Assembly (NCBI GenBank): GCA_040882605.1
Contig: JBBEAY010000061.1
Location: 16,834 to 80,833, forward strand
Direction: 5' to 3'
Source: JAOUEA01 sp040882605
Lineage (GTDB): Bacteria; Actinomycetota; UBA4738; HRBIN12
DNA: 64,000 nt
The notes beneath the pieces were generated by a model. It worked only from the letters and a program-made list of their open reading frames with translations, ran no database searches and had not been told where the DNA came from. The first letter of the stretch is position 1; each line of letters starts with the position of its first letter. The translations under genes were made by a program, and so were the position numbers. Of the stretch, positions 34,172 to 42,601 are shown in pieces.

Positions 34172-35628
34172 TGCGACGCCGGCTCGTGGTCGTGCTGTTC
34201 GCGTGCGTCGCGATCGTCGCCGGCCCGGCTGTCGGCGCGTCGGCGCACCCGCTCGGCAACTTCACCACCAACGTCTACAGCGGCCTGCACGTGCTGCCGG
34301 GCGAGGTCCGGGTCGACTACGTGGTCGACCTCGCCGAGATCCCCGCGCTCCAAGCCGTCCAAGCGATGGATACCGATGGCGACGGTGCAGCCGACGAGGC
34401 GGAGCTGCAGACCTGGGCCGACGCGCGAGCCCTCGAATGGGAAGCGGGCCTCACGCTGCAGGTCGATGGAGACGATCTCGACCTGCGGCTGCTCGACGCT
34501 CACGCCCAGATCGAACCAGGACAGGGCGAGCTCGACATCGTGCGGTTCGAGGCAGACCTCGCGGCAGAAGCCCCCGCCGACGGCGCGCTCACGTACATCG
34601 ACGCCAACTTCGAGGGCCAGATCGGATGGCGCGAGATCACCGCGGCCGGCCAAGACGGCGCCGCCCTGAGCGGCTCGTCGGTTCCGGCCGACAGCGTGAG
34701 CGACGGACTCCGCTCCTACCCCGACGACCTGCTGTCGAGTCCCCTCGACGTGCGCACGGCCAAGATGTCGTTCGCCCCGGGTGTGAGCGCACCCTTCAGT
34801 GGATCGTCGACCGATGAGACCTCCGGGCGTCCCGGTGTGGAAGGCGGACCGTTCGCCGCCCTGCTCGCCAACGAAGGGCTTGGGCTTATGGCTGCGGGCA
34901 TCGCCGTTGCGATCGCGTTGGGCGCATGGCACGCGCTGCTGCCGGGTCACGGCAAGACCCTGATGGCCGCCTACATGGTGGGCTCAGGTGCCCGCGTTCG
35001 CCATGCGGTCTCGGTTGGAGCGGCTGTCTCCATCATGCACACCGCGTCAGTGCTCGCGCTGGGCTTGTTGGTGCTCACACTCGAACGAACGTTCCGACCG
35101 GAAAGCCTCTACCCATGGCTCGGCCTCGCTTCGGGGCTGGTCGCGCTCGGTCTCGGCGCCTACCTGTTGGTCGCGAGGCTGTCGGCCTGGAGCAGGGCGG
35201 CACAGCCAGCCGGTGTGGACGGAGAACATGGCCACGACCACGCGAACGGTCTCGAGCATGAGCATGAGCACGACCACGGTCCCGGCGGTCACTCGCATGA
35301 GCTTCCCGCCGGCACCACGCCGATGTCGCCTCGTGGTCTGATGGCGCTCGCCCTGGCCGGCGGCATCCTGCCCGCGCCGAGCGCGTTGCTCGTTATGCTC
35401 GGCGCGATCAACGCGCACCGTGCCGCCTATGGCATCACCCTCGTGCTCGCGTTCAGCGTCGGACTCGCGGTCTCGCTCATCGTGATCGGGATGGGCGCGC
35501 TCAAAGCCCGGGAGCTCATGGTCCGCCGTCTGTCGACGACCATGGGCCGTCTGGTGCCGGTGCTGTCGGCGGCCGCGATCGTCGGGGTGGGTGTGTTCCT
35601 GTCGCTGCGGAGCCTCACTCAGATCTGA
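34171..35628 (+). CDS. NicO/RcnA-type metal transporter with long periplasmic-side N-domain
   Basis: A 485-residue protein. A signal peptide (about 26 residues) precedes an exported domain of about 200 residues starting HPLGNFTTNVYSGL and containing an EF-hand-like DTDGDGAADEAEL (about residue 68). The C-terminal half has six helices of the NicO family, with ALGAWHALLPGHGKTLMAAY in the first, a histidine-rich loop (EHEHEHDHGPGGHSHE, about 350-380) and a final helix. The family moves nickel or cobalt, often outward. The EF-like loop and the coupled TPR and DUF4331 proteins suggest an extracytoplasmic metal-handling complex (inference). Confidence 0.85.
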   Translation: MRRRLVVVLFACVAIVAGPAVGASAHPLGNFTTNVYSGLHVLPGEVRVDYVVDLAEIPALQAVQAMDTDGDGAADEAELQTWADARALEWEAGLTLQVDGDDLDLRLLDAHAQIEPGQGELDIVRFEADLAAEAPADGALTYIDANFEGQIGWREITAAGQDGAALSGSSVPADSVSDGLRSYPDDLLSSPLDVRTAKMSFAPGVSAPFSGSSTDETSGRPGVEGGPFAALLANEGLGLMAAGIAVAIALGAWHALLPGHGKTLMAAYMVGSGARVRHAVSVGAAVSIMHTASVLALGLLVLTLERTFRPESLYPWLGLASGLVALGLGAYLLVARLSAWSRAAQPAGVDGEHGHDHANGLEHEHEHDHGPGGHSHELPAGTTPMSPRGLMALALAGGILPAPSALLVMLGAINAHRAAYGITLVLAFSVGLAVSLIVIGMGALKARELMVRRLSTTMGRLVPVLSAAAIVGVGVFLSLRSLTQI

Positions 35629-35654
35629 ACGCCGTCCATGCGTCGTCTGACACG

Positions 35655-36596
35655 ATGAGAGCGATCGATCTCACGGCTCGCGGCTCACGCATCGGTCTCG
35701 GCTGCATGCCGATGAGCTTCGGTTACGTCGACACGGAGAGCGATGACACCCCCGACGCCGTGATCGGGCGGGCGCTCGACCTCGGCGTCACCATGTTCGA
35801 CACGGCCGACGTGTATGGGCCGTTCACCAACGAAGATCTGGTCGGCCGGGCACTCGAGGGCAGGCGCGATGAAGCGACGATCGCGACGAAGGTCGGGCTC
35901 GTCGTGGGGCCGAGCGGGGGTTATCCGTTATCGCGCGACGCCCGTCCGGAACGCATCGTGGAGCAGGTGCACGGATCGCTGCAACGCCTGCGCACCGACA
36001 CGATCGACCTCTACTACCTGCATCGGGTCGACGAGGGCGTGCCACTCGAGGAATCATGGGGCGCGATGTCCTCGCTGGTCGACACCGGGCACGTGCGAGC
36101 GCTCGGCCTCTCTGAAGTGGGCATCGACGAGCTCGATCGTGCCCACGCGATCTACCCCGTGGCCGCCGTGCAATCAGAGCTCAGCCTGTGGACTCGCGAC
36201 GCCCTCGACGAGGTGGTGCCCTGGTGCGCCGAGCACGGCGCAGCCTTCGTGCCGTTCTCACCGCTGGGGCGTGGCTTCCTGACGGGAACGATCACCGAGG
36301 CGCGGTTCGAGGTGGGCGACTTCCGATCGTCGAACCCGCGGTTCACCGACGAAGCGATCGCGGCCAACCAGCGGATCGTGACGGTCGTGCGTGAGGTGGC
36401 CGAGCGCCACGGCGCGACGCCCGCTCAGGTCGCGCTCGCGTGGACGCTCGCCCAGGGCGATCACGTACTACCCATCCCCGGCACGAAGCGGATCCGATAC
36501 CTCGAGGAGAACGTCACGGCGGCCGCGATCACGCTCTCAGACGAAGATCTCGCCGCGCTCGACGCGGTCCCGACCCCGAGCGCCCCCCGATACTGA
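35655..36596 (+). CDS. Aldo/keto reductase
   Basis: A 313-residue TIM-barrel NAD(P)H oxidoreductase of the AKR superfamily. The tetrad is visible as Asp and Tyr in FDTADVYGPFTNEDLVG (about residues 39 and 44), Lys in TIATKVGLVV (about 71) and His in LYYLHRVDEGVPLEE (about 117). The C-terminal IPGTKRIRYLEENV stretch binds cofactor phosphate, favouring NADPH. It belongs to the potassium-channel-beta-like/YajO group that reduces a wide range of carbonyls. It runs in the same direction as the alpha/beta hydrolase 6 nt downstream. Confidence 0.92.
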   Translation: MRAIDLTARGSRIGLGCMPMSFGYVDTESDDTPDAVIGRALDLGVTMFDTADVYGPFTNEDLVGRALEGRRDEATIATKVGLVVGPSGGYPLSRDARPERIVEQVHGSLQRLRTDTIDLYYLHRVDEGVPLEESWGAMSSLVDTGHVRALGLSEVGIDELDRAHAIYPVAAVQSELSLWTRDALDEVVPWCAEHGAAFVPFSPLGRGFLTGTITEARFEVGDFRSSNPRFTDEAIAANQRIVTVVREVAERHGATPAQVALAWTLAQGDHVLPIPGTKRIRYLEENVTAAAITLSDEDLAALDAVPTPSAPRY

Positions 36597-36602
36597 CGTG
36601 CG

Positions 36603-37424
36603 ATGAGCGGGTTCGAGGGCAGCTGGCTCGACCGACCGTGGGGGCGCATGCGTGTGTGGCGCGCGGGGAGTGGCCCGATCGTGCTCGCGGTGCACGGACT
36701 CGGAGGCTCCGGGCGGTACTGGCGGGGCCTCGTTGAGCGCGTGGGCGCCGAGCACACGATCGTCGCGCCCGACCTCGCGGGCTTCGGTTCGTCTGACCGC
36801 CCCGCCGACGACGTCGATCGGTCGTTGCTGCTCGCCGACCTCGACGCGGTGGTCGACGCCCAAGCGACCGGCGACCATCTGCAGATGGTCGGCCACTCGC
36901 TCGGCGGCGTGCTCGCCGCCCTATGGACCTCGAGGAACGCGCATCGCGTAGCGTCTCTCGCGATGGCGTCGCCGCCGTTTCCTGACGGCTCGGCGATGGA
37001 CTACCGCACCCGTGCCGATCTGCGCCCGTCGGCCGGGAGGCGCATCGCGGCCCGGGTCACGCGAACGGTCTGGCCGGCGCTCGCCGTGCCGATCGGGCTC
37101 GCGACCGGGTACCCAACGGAGGTGGTCGCCGACTTCGGACGGCAGTCCGTTCGCGCACGAGCGTGGACGATGTGGGCGCTGTGGTCGGATCCAGCGCTGA
37201 AGGACGAGCTTGGCGCCATCGCAGCGCTTGACGGGTCGATGCCCGTGTTGCTCGCGCATGCCCGAGACGACAAGACCGTCGCGATGCGGGCGCACGCGGG
37301 GTGGACGCGCGTACTTCCCCAAGCAGACCGTCATCTGCTCGATGAAGGAGGACATCAGTTCCTGCTGCGCACCGGGTTCGAGCCGTTCGCAGGCTGGCTC
37401 GCCCACGAGGCGGCCGCGGACTAG
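36603..37424 (+). CDS. Alpha/beta-fold hydrolase
   Basis: A 273-residue hydrolase. The oxyanion segment VHGLGGSGRYW, nucleophile elbow VGHSLGGVLAALW (Ser about residue 99), acid in HARDDKTVAMRAH and base His in LDEGGHQFLL (about 252) give a full triad. Esterases, epoxide hydrolases, haloperoxidases and C-C hydrolases share this layout and I see nothing that selects among them. It begins 6 nt after the aldo/keto reductase stop and ends 10 nt before the PAS-domain gene. Confidence 0.85.
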   Translation: MSGFEGSWLDRPWGRMRVWRAGSGPIVLAVHGLGGSGRYWRGLVERVGAEHTIVAPDLAGFGSSDRPADDVDRSLLLADLDAVVDAQATGDHLQMVGHSLGGVLAALWTSRNAHRVASLAMASPPFPDGSAMDYRTRADLRPSAGRRIAARVTRTVWPALAVPIGLATGYPTEVVADFGRQSVRARAWTMWALWSDPALKDELGAIAALDGSMPVLLAHARDDKTVAMRAHAGWTRVLPQADRHLLDEGGHQFLLRTGFEPFAGWLAHEAAAD

Positions 37425-37427
37425 GCT
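37422..37427 (+). promoter_or_regulatory. Probable leaderless -10 box of the PAS-domain gene
   Basis: TAGGCT, whose TAG is the hydrolase stop codon, lies 7 nt before the ATG at 37435. Confidence 0.4.
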
Positions 37428-37434
37428 GCGACCC

Positions 37435-37932
37435 ATGGCCGACCGGGCGACACAGCACCACCTCGTGCTGATCCTCGCGCGCGACTTCGCGTCGCGCCTG
37501 GCCACCCCTGTGTTCCTGGTCGACGCTCAGGGCTCGGTGATCTATTTCAACGAGGCCGCCGAGCGGGTGCTCGGGAGGCGGTTCATGGAAGGCGCCGGCA
37601 TGAGCGCTGCAGACTGGAGCACGGCGTTCGCGCCGACCGACGACGACGGGGACCCGATCGGGCTGCAAGAACTGCCACTGGGGGTCGCCATCCGCGAGCG
37701 CCACCCCGATCACCGCATGCTGCGCATCAAGAGCATCGACGGTACCGAGCGGCGCATCGAGGTGACCGCTTTCCCGCTGTTCGCGCACAAGGACGAGTGC
37801 CTCGGCGCGATCGCGATCTTCTGGGAAACCCCGGAGGGCGAGGCGCAGCCGAGCGTTAGCCCCCCGGGGACGGGGGGTTCGGGGGGCTCAAGGAGCGAGG
37901 CGCAGCCGAGCGTTAGCCCCCCGGAGGAATAG
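37435..37932 (+). CDS. Single PAS-domain protein with repeat-encoded tail
   Basis: A 165-residue protein consisting of one PAS domain (FLVDAQGSVIYFNEAAERVL to AIAIFWETPEGE) and a tail that is read from two copies of a DNA repeat, giving EAQPSVSPP twice. The tail is thus probably recent and functionless. PAS proteins without an output domain usually work by binding a partner. The gene ends 2 nt before the metallo-hydrolase, whose ribosome-binding site lies inside the last codons. Confidence 0.75.
   Translation: MADRATQHHLVLILARDFASRLATPVFLVDAQGSVIYFNEAAERVLGRRFMEGAGMSAADWSTAFAPTDDDGDPIGLQELPLGVAIRERHPDHRMLRIKSIDGTERRIEVTAFPLFAHKDECLGAIAIFWETPEGEAQPSVSPPGTGGSGGSRSEAQPSVSPPEE
37838..37924. repeat. 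REP-like palindromic repeat, two copies
   Basis: An exact 30-nt unit, GCGAGGCGCAGCCGAGCGTT plus AGCCCCCCGG, occurs at 37838-37867 and 37895-37924, 57 nt apart. Between them GGGGGGCT (37881-37888) is the reverse complement of the AGCCCCCC in each copy, so alternative hairpins can form. It extends the PAS gene's coding region and lies just before the next ribosome-binding site. Confidence 0.8.
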
Positions 37933-37934
37933 TA

Positions 37935-38777
37935 GTGAGAGCCCGCATCTGGGGGTGCCGAGGCTCGATCGCCGCGCCCGGTCCCGACACGATCCGCTAC
38001 GGCGGCAACACGTCGTGCGTCGAGGTTCGCGGCGATGGCGGCGAGGTGATCGTGCTCGACGCCGGCACGGGGGCTCGTCCGCTGGGCAACGAGCTGCTGA
38101 GAGAGCCCGTGCCGCGGATCGACTTGCTTCTCACCCATCTGCACGTCGACCACCTCGAAGGCCTCGGCTTGTTCGGACCGATCTGGTCGCCCGACACCGA
38201 GCTGCACATCTGGGGACCGCCCTCACCGATCGCCTCGCTCGACGAGCGCATCGCGACCTACTTCTCGCCTCCGCTGTTCCCCGTGCACCTGTCCGAGGTG
38301 CCGGCGCGTGTGTCCTTCCACGACGCCCCACGGGAACCCTGGACGATCGGTTCGGTCGCGATCACGGCTCATCCGATCCTGCACCCCGGCGCCACCGTCG
38401 GCTACCGGTTGGAATCGGGCGGTCGTTCGCTCGCCTACGTCACCGACCATGAGCCGGCGCTCGGCACCGACCTCGACACGGTCGGCACGAGCTGGATCTC
38501 GGGGTTCGCGCTCGCCCACGGCGCCGATCTGTTGATCCACGACTGCCAGTACACCGATGAGGAGTACTCGTCGCACGTGGGCTGGGGTCACCCGAGCGTC
38601 GCGCATGTGGCAGCGTTCGCGCGTCGCACCCAGGTGGACCGGCTCGTGATGTTCCACCATCACCCCGAGCACGATGACGACCAGCTCGACGCGATGCGCG
38701 GGGTGATGCTCGGGGCGTGGACGGTCGACCCCGAACGCTGCATCGTCGCGGCCGAAGGCGCAGAGATCCAGGTCTGA
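37935..38777 (+). CDS. MBL-fold metallo-hydrolase
   Basis: A 280-residue metallo-beta-lactamase-fold enzyme. Metal ligands are in LLLTHLHVDHLEGL (HxHxDH, about residue 67), HPILHPGATVGY, LIHDCQYTDEEY (Asp about 199) and the closing FHHHPEHDDDQL. The N-terminus RIWGCRGSIAAPGPDTIRYG matches a group of cyclic-nucleotide-phosphodiesterase/lactonase-like MBL proteins. Substrate not predictable. GGAGGA 6 nt before the GTG at 37935 marks the start and is part of the junction with the repeat. Confidence 0.88.
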   Translation: MRARIWGCRGSIAAPGPDTIRYGGNTSCVEVRGDGGEVIVLDAGTGARPLGNELLREPVPRIDLLLTHLHVDHLEGLGLFGPIWSPDTELHIWGPPSPIASLDERIATYFSPPLFPVHLSEVPARVSFHDAPREPWTIGSVAITAHPILHPGATVGYRLESGGRSLAYVTDHEPALGTDLDTVGTSWISGFALAHGADLLIHDCQYTDEEYSSHVGWGHPSVAHVAAFARRTQVDRLVMFHHHPEHDDDQLDAMRGVMLGAWTVDPERCIVAAEGAEIQV

Positions 38778-38795
38778 GCGTCCCGCCGGGCGCGG

Positions 38796-39920
38796 TCAGA
38801 CGGCGACGGCCTGCCGGCCGACCCACGACCGCAGGCTCGCTCGCCACAAGGACCGCTCGTGGAACTCACCGCCGGGCGACAGCGCCTCGGCGCCCCCAGC
38901 GCGCAGAAGGGCTCGCAACAGCGGTGCGAGCTGCCCGCCGTAGAGCTCCATGCAGGCGTGCGGATGCACGCCCGGCCACGAATAGCACGACACCACCCAT
39001 CGCCGCTGCGACCGATCGACTTCCTCAGGCACCTCGTTCCATGCCGGATCGTGGGGCGCGAAGGCCCACCGGTCGAGGTTCCCCTGCGGGATGCCCTCGA
39101 TCCCTCGCACGGTCGGAGGCGACTCGTGCAGTAGGTACGGGTCTACCACGAGGTCGCAGACCACGGCGTGCTCGGGCAGATGTGCCAGCCAAGCGTTCGG
39201 CACCACCGGCACGCTCGGGTCGCGTCGCTGCGTCGCGTCGACAAGCACGTCGGTCACCGCGAGGCGCTCCGTCATGTACTCGACCGAGCCCGTGAGGTTC
39301 CGACCGATCGTGACGACCTCCACCCCCGCCAGATGCGACTGGCGCTCGGCGCGCTCGAGGCTCCCGTACTTCGTCGCGGCCTCGACCGCGTCCTTGCCGA
39401 TCGCACCGGCGCCGAGCGTAGTTACCCGGATCGGTGGTCGCGTCTGCGCCGCGAATCCCGGCCATTCACGCTCGAGCACGTCGAACGCCGCTTCGAGGCC
39501 GTTCCATGCGACATCGCGACCGTCGACCACCACGCGGTGGCCGATGTCGTCCGTGAGCAGGTCCAGCGAGATCGCATCGAGACCGAGCTCCGCGAGCTTC
39601 GCGACACGCCTCGGTCTCGTCGGGAAGTGCAGCATCGAGACGAGGACCGCGCCGCGCCGCAGGAGATGCAGGCGATCCTCGGGGGCGCGCAAGGTGAGCA
39701 CCACGTCTTGTGCGAACGCATCCTCGTTGGAGCCGATGCCCACGTTCGGACCGATCTGCGTGTAGTCGGCGTCCGTGTATCCCATGCCCGAACCCATGCT
39801 GCGCTCCACCACGATGGGGCCGCCGAGGTCGGCGACCGCGCTCACGAGTTCCGGCAGGAAGTCACGCCGCTCGCCCGCTTCCTTGTGCATACGTGGAAGG
39901 CCGAGACTCGGCGTCGTCAC
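38796..39920 (-). CDS. Alanine dehydrogenase/PNT-like protein, paralog B
   Basis: A 374-residue NAD(P)-binding protein of the alanine dehydrogenase/pyridine nucleotide transhydrogenase/lysine-forming saccharopine dehydrogenase superfamily. Motifs: GLPRMHKEAGERRDFLPELV, SMLHFPTRPRRVAKL (with the histidine of the AlaDH pyruvate site), the dinucleotide loop TTLGAGAIGKDAVEAA (about residue 170), DATQRRDPSVPVVPNAWLA and SCYSWPGVHPHACMELYGG. The lysine of the AlaDH active site appears replaced (VLTLRAPED). The GTG overlaps the stop of its upstream paralog by 4 nt. Reaction unknown; likely an amino-acid or opine-type dehydrogenase acting with its partner. Confidence 0.75.
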   Translation of the reverse strand: MTTPSLGLPRMHKEAGERRDFLPELVSAVADLGGPIVVERSMGSGMGYTDADYTQIGPNVGIGSNEDAFAQDVVLTLRAPEDRLHLLRRGAVLVSMLHFPTRPRRVAKLAELGLDAISLDLLTDDIGHRVVVDGRDVAWNGLEAAFDVLEREWPGFAAQTRPPIRVTTLGAGAIGKDAVEAATKYGSLERAERQSHLAGVEVVTIGRNLTGSVEYMTERLAVTDVLVDATQRRDPSVPVVPNAWLAHLPEHAVVCDLVVDPYLLHESPPTVRGIEGIPQGNLDRWAFAPHDPAWNEVPEEVDRSQRRWVVSCYSWPGVHPHACMELYGGQLAPLLRALLRAGGAEALSPGGEFHERSLWRASLRSWVGRQAVAV

Positions 39921-41062
39921 GACAACCACCTTCCCAGTTCGGCGCGGGCGACCGCCCGCTCCTGTGGATCCAGGGTGTCGACATCGAGTTGCTCGACCGG
40001 TATTCGCAGCGCGACGTCGAGCACCGGCTCGATCTGGCTTCCGTACACGCGCATGCAGTCGACGGGCTCGATGCCGGGCCAGGCGTAGCACGACAGCGCG
40101 AGGCGTCGCTGTCGTGTGTCGACGCCGTGAGCGAGCTCGTCCCAGGCGGGATCGTCAACCGGGAACACGAAGCCGTCGAGATCGCCGTGTGGCACACCCT
40201 CGATGCCCTTGGTGCGGGGCGGATCGACCGTGAAGTCGTAGGGGTCAACGGCGAGGTCGAGGATCACCGCGTCGGGCGGCAGGGCAGCGATCCAGGGATT
40301 CGGCACGATCGGACGCGTCGGATCCAGGCGTTGCGTCGCGTCGATCAACAGGTCGGTCATCTCGAGACGGCCGAGCAGGTAGTCCTCGTGGCGTGTCAGA
40401 TCGAAATCGACGACGGTCACCTCTACGCCGGGCACGTCTTTCGCCGCCAACTCGTCCCGAAGCTCCGGGTCGCCGTAGCGGGTCGCCGCGCGCACGGCGT
40501 GCGCGCCCACCGCGCCGGCCCCGAGACACGTGACCCGCAGCGGCCGCCGGCTCGGGTGCGAGAAGTGCGGATGCATGCGTGCGATCTCGACGAACGCGAG
40601 CCGCACGCCGTTCCACCCGACGGCCTCGAGGTACTCGACCTGTCGGCGGCCGAGGTCGTCGACCACGCCGTCCAGCGAGATCGCACGCAGGCCGAGATCG
40701 TTGACCAGCTGGGTGCGACGCGGGCGGGTCGGGTAGTGCAGCATCGTGATCAGCAACGCGCCCGGGCGCATCGACCGGAGCGCGCCCTCGTCGGGGCACC
40801 GGATCACCGTCACGATCTCGCTCGACAATACCTCCTCGCGATCGGCGAACCGCACCTTCGGCGAAGCCGCGAGGTACGCGTCGGAGCTGAACCCCATGCC
40901 CTGTCCGTAGCCGTGCTCCAGCACGACCTCGCCCGCCCCGGCCCGATCAGCCGAGGCGATGAACTCGGGCAGGAAGTCGCGCCGCTCGCCGACCTCCATA
41001 TGCATGCGGGGCAAGCCGAGCACGGGCGCGGCACCCAGCGGCTTACCGTCGTTCAGACGCAT
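39917..41062 (-). CDS. Alanine dehydrogenase/PNT-like protein, paralog A
   Basis: A 381-residue paralog of the following gene with the same block order: VLGLPRMHMEVGERRDFLPE, TMLHYPTRPRRTQLV, TCLGAGAVGAHAVRAATR, DATQRLDPTRPIVPNPWIA, GIEGVPHGDLDGF and SCYAWPGIEPVDCMRVYG. It too has arginine (VIRCPDEGA) where alanine dehydrogenases have the substrate lysine. Two paralogs with a 4-nt overlap suggest a hetero-oligomer. The preserved SCYxWPG and DATQR motifs are absent from the alanine dehydrogenases I know, so this is probably a separate subfamily. Confidence 0.75.
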   Translation of the reverse strand: MRLNDGKPLGAAPVLGLPRMHMEVGERRDFLPEFIASADRAGAGEVVLEHGYGQGMGFSSDAYLAASPKVRFADREEVLSSEIVTVIRCPDEGALRSMRPGALLITMLHYPTRPRRTQLVNDLGLRAISLDGVVDDLGRRQVEYLEAVGWNGVRLAFVEIARMHPHFSHPSRRPLRVTCLGAGAVGAHAVRAATRYGDPELRDELAAKDVPGVEVTVVDFDLTRHEDYLLGRLEMTDLLIDATQRLDPTRPIVPNPWIAALPPDAVILDLAVDPYDFTVDPPRTKGIEGVPHGDLDGFVFPVDDPAWDELAHGVDTRQRRLALSCYAWPGIEPVDCMRVYGSQIEPVLDVALRIPVEQLDVDTLDPQERAVARAELGRWLS

Positions 41063-41151
41063 CGCTCCTCCTCAACTCCCACCCTACGCGGGCCGGCCTC
41101 GGCGGGACCGGACCCTCGTCCCGGTGGTCAAGGGCCGACGGCTCGGGCGCC

Positions 41152-41157
41152 TACACT
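41152..41157 (+). promoter_or_regulatory. Probable leaderless -10 box of the MFS gene
   Basis: TACACT followed by 6 nt and the ATG at 41164. Confidence 0.5.
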
Positions 41158-41163
41158 CCGGCC

Positions 41164-42582
41164 ATGACGGCCGAGGACGCGACCCGCGCTCGTTCGTCAC
41201 CCCGGACGTCTGCGACCTCGGCACCATGGCGCGAGGTGTTCGCAGGCCGCCGTGGCAGGCTCACCGCGGGACTGCTGGTGCTCGAGGCGCTCGTCGCCGT
41301 GCAGTCGTTGACCGTGGCGACGATTTTGCCCGACGTGCGCCGTGACCTCGGCATGGTGCACCTTTACGGGCTCGCGTTCACTGCCATGAGCCTCGCGACG
41401 ATCGCCTCGATACCCGTGGTCGGCCGGGCTGTCGACCGGTTCGGCACGAGAGCCGTGCTCGTGCCGGTGCTCGCGTTCTTCGCCACCGGCCTGCTCGTGT
41501 CGGCGACTGCGCCGGCGATGCCGGTCCTGCTCGTCGGGCAGTTCCTGCAGGGCGTCGGGGGCGGCGGGCTCTACGCCCTCTCGCTCGGGACCGTCGCCAA
41601 GACCTACCCCGACCACATGCGCCCCCGCGTGCTCGCCCTGCTCGCCACGATGTGGATCCTTCCCGGCCTGGTGGGTCCTCCCGTCGGGGCCGCGATCGCC
41701 AGCACGATCGGGTGGCGATGGGCGTTCGTTGCGCCGGTGCCCGTGCTGCTCGCGATGTGGCTGCTGATCGCGCCCGTGCTCGACCTGGTGCCGCGCTCAG
41801 AGACCCAGGGGCCAGGTCTCGCGATCCGGTGGCCGCTGCAGCTCATGGTGGGCGCCGGGTTCGTCTTCGCTGCCCTCACCGCCGCCCAGTGGTGGGTGCC
41901 GGTCGCTGTGGTTGCTGGGCTCGCGATCGGTGTCCCGGCCCTGTTGCACATCGCCCCACGCGGCACGTTCCGGGCGACGCAGGGCATGCCGGCCACGGCG
42001 GCGGCGGCGTTCCTGCTCTCGGTCTCGTTCCTCGCCATGGACGCATTCCTCACCTTGATGCTCACGGAGGTGCGCGGCTTGTCGCTCGGCGCGGCGGGAC
42101 TCGTGATCACGGTGGCGTCGGTCACGTGGGCGATCGGGGCGTGGTGGCAGTCCAACCGTGCCGAGCGACGGTCGCTCTCGTGGCTCGTGGGTGTGGGCGT
42201 GGCCTTGCTGTTCGTCGGGCAGGTCGCGGTGGCGAGCACGCTCTGGGTGCAGGTGCCGCTCGCGTTCGCATACGTGGGGTGGGGGATCGTCGGGCTCGGC
42301 ATGGGTATCGCGTTCGCGTCGATCCCTTTGGCCGCGATGCGGGCATCCGACTCGGGCAACGAGAGTGAAGATCTCTCGTCGGTGCTGCTGATGGACATGC
42401 TCGGCGTCGCGACTGGCGCCGGGCTCGGGGGCGCCGCCGTCGCGATGTCGGATGCGTTCGACGTGACGCTACAGGCCGGCATCGGCGGCGCCTTCGCGAT
42501 CGCGCTCGTCGCCGCCCTGGCGCTCGCGGCGATCACACCGCGCATCCCGTCGGGCGGCGCACGATCGGAGGCCGCGTCGTGA
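41164..42582 (+). CDS. Major facilitator superfamily transporter (drug:H+ antiporter-like)
   Basis: A 472-residue permease with 12-14 hydrophobic helices. The motif A loop is seen as VGRAVDRFGTRAVL after helix 2, and the motif C-like antiporter stretch is ATMWILPGLVGPPVGAAIAS in helix 5, features of multidrug exporters. The C-terminal half (FLLSVSFLAMDAFLTLMLTE onward) is typical of the EmrB/QacA-like group. The substrate is unknown. No regulator is adjacent. It is followed 19 nt later by the LLM oxidoreductase; a 12-nt repeat, GTGACGCGGCCA, occurs at the stop of this gene and the start of the next. Confidence 0.9.
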   Translation: MTAEDATRARSSPRTSATSAPWREVFAGRRGRLTAGLLVLEALVAVQSLTVATILPDVRRDLGMVHLYGLAFTAMSLATIASIPVVGRAVDRFGTRAVLVPVLAFFATGLLVSATAPAMPVLLVGQFLQGVGGGGLYALSLGTVAKTYPDHMRPRVLALLATMWILPGLVGPPVGAAIASTIGWRWAFVAPVPVLLAMWLLIAPVLDLVPRSETQGPGLAIRWPLQLMVGAGFVFAALTAAQWWVPVAVVAGLAIGVPALLHIAPRGTFRATQGMPATAAAAFLLSVSFLAMDAFLTLMLTEVRGLSLGAAGLVITVASVTWAIGAWWQSNRAERRSLSWLVGVGVALLFVGQVAVASTLWVQVPLAFAYVGWGIVGLGMGIAFASIPLAAMRASDSGNESEDLSSVLLMDMLGVATGAGLGGAAVAMSDAFDVTLQAGIGGAFAIALVAALALAAITPRIPSGGARSEAAS

Positions 42583-42601
42583 CGCGGCCAGAGGCCGTGG
42601 C

